A DNA stretch of 6,897 nt from Clostridia bacterium (GTDB lineage Bacteria > Bacillota > Clostridia > Oscillospirales > Acutalibacteraceae). The DNA lies in contig JAFYQN010000092.1 of assembly GCA_017559885.1 (NCBI GenBank), forward strand, positions 1 through 6,897. The letters are read 5' to 3'. The translations under genes were made by a program, and so were the position numbers. Positions 1-4,708 of this stretch are shown here, piece by piece (position 1 is the first letter of the stretch; each line of letters begins with the position of its first letter). The notes under the pieces were generated by a model, which was not told where the DNA came from, searched no databases, and saw only the letters and a program-made list of their open reading frames with translations.

Positions 1-169
1 CGTGAGGGGCAATTTTACTCATCTCTATTTTGGTTTTGCCGCCGTCTAAATAAAACTTTTTAAACTGTGTTAAAAACTCGCCGTTGTCAGACCAAGGTTG
101 AATACGTACCATACCGCGTACGCCGTGTGTACCAACGAATTTACCGATTTCTAAAAATTCTTTTTTCAT
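1..169 (-). CDS. rimM: RimM, 16S rRNA processing / 30S maturation factor (N-terminal part only)
   Basis: RimM binds ribosomal protein S19 in the 30S head and helps late 30S subunit assembly. Only the first 56 codons lie in the window; the rest runs off the left edge. The translation starts MKKEFLEIGKFVGTHGVRG and continues with a VRIQPWSD stretch. This matches the family's N-terminal pattern of a short strand, a Gly-x-x-x-Gly-Thr-His-Gly core and a Thr/Ser-Asp, which opens the first beta-barrel domain. The ATG at 167-169 is preceded by an AAGGTG ribosome-binding site about 8 bases upstream, so the start is well supported. It is the fifth gene of the ylxM-ffh-rpsP-khpA-rimM run. By family context trmD and rplS would be expected next, outside the window. 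It is separated from khpA by 88 bases holding two hairpins, unlike the short gaps elsewhere in the operon. Confidence 0.93.
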   Translation of the reverse strand, partial: MKKEFLEIGKFVGTHGVRGMVRIQPWSDNGEFLTQFKKFYLDGGKTKIEMSKIAPH

Positions 170-193
170 TAAAAATTCACCTTTTTTATATGT

Positions 194-218
194 AAAAACC
201 CCCGAAATGCGGGGGTTT
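194..218 (-). terminator. Intrinsic terminator-like hairpin between khpA and rimM
   Basis: A perfect 9-bp stem (196-204 with 210-218) has a core of five consecutive C:G pairs plus a closing C:G pair and a 5-base loop. Read on the minus strand it is followed by a run of five T, three of which can also pair with the A side of the stem. The plus-strand side has only TTTAATTAG, so the minus strand is the likely direction. It sits inside an apparent operon, upstream of the rimM ribosome-binding site. It may therefore act as a partial terminator, an attenuator or an RNA processing/stability element. The short U-tract suggests incomplete termination. Confidence 0.75.
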
Positions 219-226
219 AATTAGTG

Positions 227-257
227 TTTTAGGTCGCCTTATTAGACGACCGTAAAA
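227..257 (-). other. Hairpin immediately after the khpA stop codon
   Basis: The arms TTTTAGGTCG (227-236) and CGACC-G-TAAAA (247-257) pair over 10 bp with one bulged base and a 10-base loop. The structure begins directly next to the khpA stop codon (258-260). It lacks a T-tract on either strand, so it is not a terminator by itself. It lies 8 bases before the terminator-like stem at 194-218 in the transcript. A role in transcript 3'-end protection or processing is inference. Confidence 0.5.
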
Positions 258-491
258 TTAGTCGATTTCTACAACGATTTTTTCGTGAGATTGATTAGCG
301 GCAGCGCGCATAACGGTACGAATCGCCTTAGCAATACGACCCTGTTTGCCGATTACTCTGCCCATATCATCCTCTGCTACGTGAAGGTGGTAAACGATTA
401 CGCCTTCCTCGTTTGCTTCGTCAACAGTTACGTTTACCGCATCAGGATTTTCTACAAGACCTGACGCAATGGTAATAAGAAGTTCTTTCAT
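258..491 (-). CDS. khpA: KhpA, small KH-domain RNA-binding protein (YlqC family)
   Basis: This is a 77-residue single-KH-domain protein, the usual length for KhpA. In several Firmicutes the family binds RNA and partners with KhpB (Jag/EloR) to influence cell elongation and division; that role is from family knowledge. The protein shows the RNA-contacting loop GKQG in the segment VIGKQGRIAKAIRTVM (residues 46-61), flanked by the expected beta strand and helix. The C-terminal strand (KIVVEID) closes the fold. The ATG at 489-491 has a GGAG ribosome-binding site 8 bases upstream. It follows rpsP by 22 bases, so the two are clearly co-transcribed. It is followed by a hairpin and a terminator-like stem before rimM. 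The rpsP-khpA-rimM order is the standard Firmicute arrangement; the extra gene ylqD found in Bacillus is absent. Confidence 0.95.
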   Translation of the reverse strand: MKELLITIASGLVENPDAVNVTVDEANEEGVIVYHLHVAEDDMGRVIGKQGRIAKAIRTVMRAAANQSHEKIVVEID

Positions 492-513
492 TTTGAAATC
501 TCCAAGTTAGAAA

Positions 514-756
514 TTAAAGAACACCGTTCTTCTTAAGCAAAGCTTTAACAGTGTCGGTTGGCTGAGCGCCGTTGCCGATCCATTTCTTTGCTGCTTCAGC
601 ATCGATGTTTACGATTGCAGGTTCCTTAGTAGGATCAAAGTAACCGATTTCTTCGATGAAACGGCCGTCACGTGGGTAACGTGAATCTGCAACTACAACA
701 CGATAGAAAGGAGCTTTTTTAGAACCCATTCTGCGAAGTCTGATTTTTACTGCCAT
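514..756 (-). CDS. rpsP: 30S ribosomal protein S16
   Basis: S16 is an assembly protein of the 30S body and platform that contacts 16S rRNA. The 80-residue product starts MAVKIRLRRMGSKKAPFYR and contains the family hallmarks: RRMGSKKAPFYRVVVADSR at residues 8-26, RDGRFIEEIGYFDP at about 29-42, and a C-terminal QPTDTVKALLKKNG. Length and sequence are typical for a bacterial S16, with nothing missing. The ATG has a near-perfect GGAGGTG ribosome-binding site at proper distance, consistent with high expression. It lies 54 bases after ffh in the same direction. I saw no convincing promoter in that gap, so it is probably transcribed from the promoter in front of ylxM. Confidence 0.98.
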   Translation of the reverse strand: MAVKIRLRRMGSKKAPFYRVVVADSRYPRDGRFIEEIGYFDPTKEPAIVNIDAEAAKKWIGNGAQPTDTVKALLKKNGVL

Positions 757-798
757 TTTTCTGCACCTCCAAATAAAGAATAGTTTATATTTATTTAA

Positions 799-812
799 AA
801 GAGTTAACTCTT
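799..812. repeat. 14-bp perfect palindrome at the end of ffh
   Basis: AAGAGTTAACTCTT reads the same on both strands and overlaps two bases of the ffh stop codon (811-813). It lies in the 54-base gap before rpsP. The arms meet with no loop, so it is a poor RNA hairpin and looks more like a dyad-symmetric DNA site. A palindrome this short in AT-rich DNA could be chance. No regulator is recognised. Confidence 0.35.
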
Positions 813-2157
813 AAAAACCTAAGTTGTTAAACTGATTAGGGTTAAAACCCTTCATCATTCGTTTTTTGCCCTTGCCATTCATTTGCTTGAACATCTTTTT
901 CATTTGTTCATACTGTTTGATAAGACGATTAACGTCTTCGACAGTTTGACCGCAACCGGCTGCTATGCGTCGACGACGCGATGCGTTAAGAATTTCGGGT
1001 TTGCGACGTTCTTTTGCTGTCATTGATTGAATTATCGCCTCAATACGAAGCAACTGACGGTCATCTATATCAACGTCACGAAGTTGTTTTTCCATACCGG
1101 GAAGCATAGAAAGAACGCTCTTTAAACTGCCCATTTTTTTAATTTGCTGGAACTGGTCAAGCAAATCGTTCATATCAAAACGGTTTTCGGCAAGTTTTTG
1201 CGCCGCTTCTTCCGCTTTTTTTTGGTCGAGTTGTTGCTCGGCGCGCTCAATGAGAGAGAGCATATCGCCCATACCGAGTATACGGCTTGCCATACGCTCG
1301 GGGTGGAATTCTTCAAGTTGGTCGAGTTTTTCGCCCACACCTGCAAACATAATTGGTTTGCCTGTAACCGCTTTTACGGAAAGCGCCGCGCCACCACGGG
1401 TGTCACCGTCGAGCTTGGTAAGGATAATACCGTCGATTTCGAGAATATCGTTAAACGCTTTGGCAATGTTTACCGCGTCTTGACCAATCATTGAGTCAAC
1501 AACAAGAAGTATGTTGTTAACCTCGACACATTCGGTAATGCGCTTAAGTTCGTCCATTAGCTCTTCGTCAACGTGAAGTCGACCTGCGGTATCAAGAATT
1601 ACAAAGTCATAACCGTAATCGCGAGCGTGTTTGATAGCTTCGGTGGCTATCTTTTCGGGCTTTTCGGTACCCATTTCAAAAACAGGGGTGTCAACCTGAC
1701 CGCCTACAACCTTTAACTGTTCTATAGCGGCAGGACGGTAGATGTCGCACGCAACAAGCATTGGTCTGTGACCTTTTGATTTAAGGTGCTTTGCCAATTT
1801 TGCGCTGTGGGTCGTTTTACCCGAACCCTGAAGACCGCACATCATAATAACGGTTGGTATTTTAGAGGATGTTTTAAGTCGCGCCTGTTCGCTGCCCATT
1901 AAAGCGGTAAGTTCTTCGTTAACGATTTTTACAACCATTTGCGGCGCCGTAAGACTTTCCATTACGTTTGCGCCGATGCATTTTTCGGTAACGGTTGTGG
2001 TAAACTCTTTTGCAACCTTGTAGTTAACGTCGGCTTCAAGAAGCGCTAAACGCACTTCACGCATGGCCTCTTTAACGTCGGACTCGGTAAGACGACCTTT
2101 GTTACGCAATTTTTTAAATACGCCGTTTATCTTGTCAGAAAGACTGTTAAATGCCAT
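811..2157 (-). CDS. ffh: Ffh, signal recognition particle GTPase (SRP54)
   Basis: Ffh binds signal sequences of nascent membrane and secreted proteins together with SRP RNA, and delivers ribosomes to the receptor FtsY in a GTP-dependent cycle. The 448-residue product is full length. An N-terminal helical N domain covers about residues 1-90. The G domain has the P-loop GLQGSGKT (108-115), the DIYRPAA insertion-box segment (138-144), DTAGR (189-193), TKLD (247-250) and the closing GVGEKLDQLEEF (273-284). The methionine-rich M domain (about 300-448) has the MGSLKSVLSMLPGM finger-loop region (342-355) and the RNA-binding segment SRRRRIAAGCG (393-403). The ATG at 2155-2157 has an upstream AAAGGATG motif with a rather long spacing of about 12 bases. 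It follows ylxM by 21 bases, the classical pairing in Firmicutes. Both its SRP RNA gene and ftsY lie outside this window. Confidence 0.98.
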   Translation of the reverse strand: MAFNSLSDKINGVFKKLRNKGRLTESDVKEAMREVRLALLEADVNYKVAKEFTTTVTEKCIGANVMESLTAPQMVVKIVNEELTALMGSEQARLKTSSKIPTVIMMCGLQGSGKTTHSAKLAKHLKSKGHRPMLVACDIYRPAAIEQLKVVGGQVDTPVFEMGTEKPEKIATEAIKHARDYGYDFVILDTAGRLHVDEELMDELKRITECVEVNNILLVVDSMIGQDAVNIAKAFNDILEIDGIILTKLDGDTRGGAALSVKAVTGKPIMFAGVGEKLDQLEEFHPERMASRILGMGDMLSLIERAEQQLDQKKAEEAAQKLAENRFDMNDLLDQFQQIKKMGSLKSVLSMLPGMEKQLRDVDIDDRQLLRIEAIIQSMTAKERRKPEILNASRRRRIAAGCGQTVEDVNRLIKQYEQMKKMFKQMNGKGKKRMMKGFNPNQFNNLGF

Positions 2158-2178
2158 AACGTGTTCACATCCTTTAAT

Positions 2179-2484
2179 TTAAAATTTGTTTATGGTTTCT
2201 TTTATTAGTTCAAGTTTTTCTTTGTTTGTTTTATCGCTATCAATTATAGACTGTAATGATAAAACGTTTTCACACCAACCACACTCTTGCTCATAACGCT
2301 TAAGCTGTAACTCGCCGCGTTTTATAAGGTCGCGCACACCCTGACGGGTGATTTGCTCGTTTTCGGCGATTTCGCTAAGCGATAAATCCTCGTTATAATA
2401 GTGGTGCAAAAGGTTACGTTGCTTTTCGCTTAAAAATGGACCGTAAAAATCAAGAAGCGCGCTAACGCTTAAATCTTTAGGCAT
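2179..2484 (-). CDS. ylxM: YlxM, UPF0122 helix-turn-helix protein linked to SRP
   Basis: This 101-residue acidic helical protein belongs to the YlxM/p13 family, which resembles region 4 of sigma factors and is almost always encoded next to ffh. In streptococci a YlxM homologue has been linked to SRP function, acting on the Ffh/SRP RNA GTPase cycle; applying that here is inference. The sequence shows the family opening with LLDFYGPFLSEKQRNLL (residues 11-27). The HTH-like stretch LSLSEIAENEQITRQGVRDLIKR (34-56) follows, with a charged helical C-terminus. The ATG at 2482-2484 has an AAGGGGTG ribosome-binding site 7 bases upstream. It is the first gene of the operon, 37 bases from the predicted transcription start. 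ftsY, which often precedes ylxM in Firmicutes, is absent; a divergent envelope gene pair lies there instead. Confidence 0.95.
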   Translation of the reverse strand: MPKDLSVSALLDFYGPFLSEKQRNLLHHYYNEDLSLSEIAENEQITRQGVRDLIKRGELQLKRYEQECGWCENVLSLQSIIDSDKTNKEKLELIKETINKF

Positions 2485-2521
2485 AGCAAGGCACCCCTTG
2501 TAAAGTTTTTTGCTTTACAGC
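2485..2521 (-). promoter_or_regulatory. ylxM 5' leader with two competing hairpins over the ribosome-binding site
   Basis: On the minus strand the leader can form a 7-bp stem TGTAAAG/CTTTACA (arms 2513-2519 and 2499-2505, 7-base loop). It can also form a 5-bp stem CAAGG/CCTTG (arms 2496-2500 and 2487-2491, 4-base loop). The two share bases 2499-2500, so they compete at that edge. The second stem and its loop contain the whole SD (AAGGGGTG, 2492-2499). This geometry could modulate ylxM translation, but both stems are short and no ligand or protein is identified. Confidence 0.4.
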
Positions 2522-2528
2522 AAGAGTG

Positions 2529-2557
2529 ATTATAACACAAGCGTGCGTGTCTGTCAA
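2529..2557 (-). promoter_or_regulatory. Consensus sigma-A promoter of the ylxM-ffh-rpsP-khpA-rimM operon
   Basis: On the minus strand the -35 box is TTGACA (2552-2557) and the -10 box is TATAAT (2529-2534), separated by exactly 17 bases. Both hexamers match consensus perfectly, and an A-rich stretch sits upstream of the -35. Transcription would begin near 2521-2522, giving a leader of about 37 bases before the ylxM ATG. This is the only strong minus-strand promoter I see for the operon. Confidence 0.93.
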
Positions 2558-2594
2558 GTTTTTTTCTTTACATATTAAAAATATTTTTAGCGTT

Positions 2595-2661
2595 TTGTAA
2601 GACTTGGTGTTTTTTGTATTTTAAAATTTGTTTTTGCCCATAATACTATGGGTGATTATTT
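2595..2661 (+). promoter_or_regulatory. Probable weak promoter and ribosome-binding site for the divergent envelope genes
   Basis: No consensus promoter is visible ahead of the plus-strand gene. The best candidate is TTGTAA (2595-2600), 16 bases, TATTTT (2617-2622). An alternative -10-like TAAAAT sits at 2622-2627 without a good -35. The CATAAT at 2639-2644 lies too close to the start codon to work as a -10. The ribosome-binding site GGGTGA (2650-2655) is well placed before the ATG at 2662. The region is AT-rich, so the promoter assignment is tentative. Confidence 0.3.
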
Positions 2662-3267
2662 ATGAAAAAACTGTTTAAAAGAGCGTTTATAACCTTCGCG
2701 TGTCTTGTTTTGTTTTTTGGTATATCGTACGGATATTTGCGCTATCATATAAATAAAACGCTGTCCGAAGTAGACCAAAAAGATTATACCATACCTTATG
2801 AACGCAGACCCGACAACAAAGGAATAGCGTTTATTTTTCCCGATAATAGCGCGACGCTTGTTTATCTTGATTTTGAAAGTTTGTGTATAAGACTGCTCGA
2901 TATACCGCAGTTTGAATCGCAAAAAGTCCAATATAACGGCTATACCGCCGATTATACCGTTAAGATGAATCTTGCGCTTGTAGAGGGAATTGTCGATCGT
3001 GTTGGGGGTGTTGATTTAGAAATCGACGGCGCTATGATGCGATATACGGGCGCTCAAATAGCCGAGCAAATAACAATCCCCGACAATAACGAGTTAAAAC
3101 AACAATTGCTTTTGCAAATTTTTGAGCAAATTCAAAAAAATAACTTTTCAAAAGAAGAGTTTGTATATATAATAGAAAACAGTGAAAATAATTTATCGTT
3201 TATAGATTGTATATTTTGGATTGAGTATCTTGACGATATGAGTAGCAGGATAAGTTTTATAAACTGA
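2662..3267 (+). CDS. Short membrane-anchored protein with a degenerate LytR-CpsA-Psr-like domain
   Basis: This 201-residue protein has a basic N-terminus and one membrane segment (about residues 8-26), so most of it should face outside. Residues 53-82 resemble the first strands of an LCP domain. DRVGGVDLEIDG (112-123) and MRYTGAQIAEQ (126-136) match the LCP pattern of a GGV-x-[IVL] strand followed by L-T/S-G-x-Q-A. The end (146-190, with NNLSFIDCIFWIEYL) resembles the helical C-terminus of LCP proteins. LCP enzymes ligate wall polymers to peptidoglycan. This protein is shorter than typical LCP proteins, and I do not see the Arg-Asp and C-terminal Arg residues that bind the polyprenyl pyrophosphate, so it may be non-catalytic. 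Fifteen of its 22 Ile codons are ATA, against three of the first ten in glnN. Its stop codon abuts the SD of the next gene. The family call is moderate; function is unknown. Confidence 0.6.
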   Translation: MKKLFKRAFITFACLVLFFGISYGYLRYHINKTLSEVDQKDYTIPYERRPDNKGIAFIFPDNSATLVYLDFESLCIRLLDIPQFESQKVQYNGYTADYTVKMNLALVEGIVDRVGGVDLEIDGAMMRYTGAQIAEQITIPDNNELKQQLLLQIFEQIQKNNFSKEEFVYIIENSENNLSFIDCIFWIEYLDDMSSRISFIN

Positions 3268-3282
3268 AAGGAGTGCGCCGAT

Positions 3283-4599
3283 ATGAGAAAAACAGTATGT
3301 TTTATGCTTGTATGTATTATGCTTTTGTTATGTGGTTGCACTACCAATTCTGATTATAACAATTCAAGCGACGTAATTATTGTTGAAAGCATAATAACCC
3401 AATTAGAATCAGACCTTTCCGACCGTGAGCAAAATGGAGAGGTAAGCATCGAGATATATGAGGACGAGTATATAACCGACCAAGAAAACTATGCAAGCGG
3501 CGACGGCGTTGGTACGCAAACGGTTATAATTGATAGTGATATCAACTCGGAAAACGCAGAAGAAATTAAACCTGCCGACGTAAATACAAAGGGTGAAAAA
3601 CCTTTGTATTATACATATCTTACCGAATCTCAAAAAAGTGTTTACCGATATATGAAATCAGCCGCCGAAGAGATGAAAACAGGGCTTTTTTCTTTGGGAG
3701 CGGTAAAAAGTGACGAAAACCGTCTTAGCGATATTGCCATAGCTTTTCGCGCTTTATCAAGCGATAATCCTCAAATTTTTTGGTTGCCTGCTTTTTACGT
3801 GATTTCGCCCGACGGTAGCGCGATGGCATTTGAGTATAAAGACGCAAAATATCCTATGACGGTAAGCGAAAAAGAAAAGGCCGAAAAACAACTTTTAACC
3901 ACGGTTGAAAATATTTCAAATCTTGCAAGCGAACTCCCGAGCCGATTTGAGAAAGAAAAATTTTTCCACGATTGGTTGTGTACAAACGTTACCTATAATC
4001 ATGACGGTACCGACAACGTTTTTACGGCTTATGGCGCGCTTATAAACGGCGTTGCGGTTTGCGAGGGTTATGCGCGAGCAATGCAGTTGCTTTGCGACAA
4101 CGTGGGTATACCTTGTACGGTAATATACGGTTCGTCACGAAACGTAGACCATATGTGGAACGTTATAAATCCGGGTGACGGTTGGTATCATCTTGACGTT
4201 ACGTGGGATGACGATGAGCAATACAACTACGTAAGGCATGGCTATTTTAATTTGACCAATGAACAAATCTTGCAAGACCATGAAATATTTGATGTTGTTC
4301 AAGAAGGAAAATTTTACGTAGGTAATGATAAATTTAATATTTATCTTTACGATTGTAGTTTTGAAAGCTACAACTATTTTTTAAAAAATAAACTTATGTT
4401 TAGCGATGATATGACCAATAACGCAAAACTTATAATTGCTGCGGATAATAAAGGACAAAAAAGTTTAGAGGTCTTTTACGACGGCGATGACCATAAAGCG
4501 TTTTTAATGCAGGTAAATATTGAACTTGTACGACTTGGTTCTGACCTGTGGGTTAACGACTATGCCTACCTTGGTAGTTCTCTTGTAATGTGGTGGTAA
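3283..4599 (+). CDS. Lipoprotein with transglutaminase-like (Cys-His-Asp) domain
   Basis: The 438-residue protein starts with a lipoprotein signal peptide: a hydrophobic stretch at residues 5-17, then lipobox LCGC with Cys19 as the predicted lipid-attachment site. An acidic, Ser/Asn/Asp/Glu-rich linker (20-105) probably spans the wall. A helical region (about 110-235) precedes the transglutaminase-like core. The core has a Cys in GVAVCEGYARAMQLL (Cys260), a His in VDHMWNV (His290) and an Asp in WYHLDVTWDD (Asp305), so the full papain-like triad is present. Residues 340-438 form a C-terminal extension I do not recognise. Such extracellular bacterial proteins may act as proteases, peptidoglycan-linked peptidases or crosslinkers; the substrate here is unknown. 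The SD (AAAGGAG) starts right after the stop codon of the LCP-like gene, 15 bases before this ATG, indicating translational coupling. No terminator is seen after it. Confidence 0.88.
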   Translation: MRKTVCFMLVCIMLLLCGCTTNSDYNNSSDVIIVESIITQLESDLSDREQNGEVSIEIYEDEYITDQENYASGDGVGTQTVIIDSDINSENAEEIKPADVNTKGEKPLYYTYLTESQKSVYRYMKSAAEEMKTGLFSLGAVKSDENRLSDIAIAFRALSSDNPQIFWLPAFYVISPDGSAMAFEYKDAKYPMTVSEKEKAEKQLLTTVENISNLASELPSRFEKEKFFHDWLCTNVTYNHDGTDNVFTAYGALINGVAVCEGYARAMQLLCDNVGIPCTVIYGSSRNVDHMWNVINPGDGWYHLDVTWDDDEQYNYVRHGYFNLTNEQILQDHEIFDVVQEGKFYVGNDKFNIYLYDCSFESYNYFLKNKLMFSDDMTNNAKLIIAADNKGQKSLEVFYDGDDHKAFLMQVNIELVRLGSDLWVNDYAYLGSSLVMWW

Positions 4600-4641
4600 T
4601 TTCGAACACGATGATATAAAGTTTGAGATAATTTACAACCG

Positions 4642-4670
4642 TTGACATTTTTTGCGCTATAATATATAAT
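4642..4670 (+). promoter_or_regulatory. Consensus sigma-A promoter of glnN
   Basis: TTGACA (4642-4647), 17 bases, TATAAT (4665-4670) is a perfect match to consensus. A second TATAAT lies at 4658-4663, one base before the first, giving TATAATATATAAT, but its spacing of 10 bases to the -35 is too short for use. A 9-base palindrome CAACCGTTG (4636-4644) overlaps the -35 edge. I saw no clear GlnR-type site. Transcription should begin near 4677, leaving a leader of about 32 bases. Confidence 0.92.
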
Positions 4671-4708
4671 TATTACAATTATATTCTTTTCTTTTTGGGG
4701 GAAGTATT

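Noticed and set aside
185..190. TATAAA on the minus strand as a separate rimM promoter -10
   Set aside because: It overlaps the ribosome-binding region and has no -35 hexamer at the right spacing; the initiation site would fall past the SD.
949..987. Cysteine in place of serine in the Ffh RNA-binding segment (GCG instead of GSG)
   Set aside because: As I recall, Cys also occurs at this position in other bacterial Ffh proteins such as the E. coli one, so it is ordinary variation.
1144..1494. Plus-strand open frames of 77-116 codons inside ffh
   Set aside because: They lie antisense within a fully conserved ffh reading frame, have no recognisable protein features and are explained as shadow frames.
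2639..2647. CATAATACT as a -10 box for the plus-strand envelope genes
   Set aside because: The start site would fall within or next to the ribosome-binding site, and no -35 box lies at proper distance.
2656..2931. Minus-strand 91-codon open frame opposite the LCP-like gene
   Set aside because: The plus frame has a good SD, a signal-anchor segment and family resemblance. The minus frame has none of these and ends at the divergent intergenic region.
4600..4641. Possible terminator after the transglutaminase lipoprotein gene
   Set aside because: No stem followed by a T-tract is visible; read-through into glnN is possible, but glnN has its own promoter.
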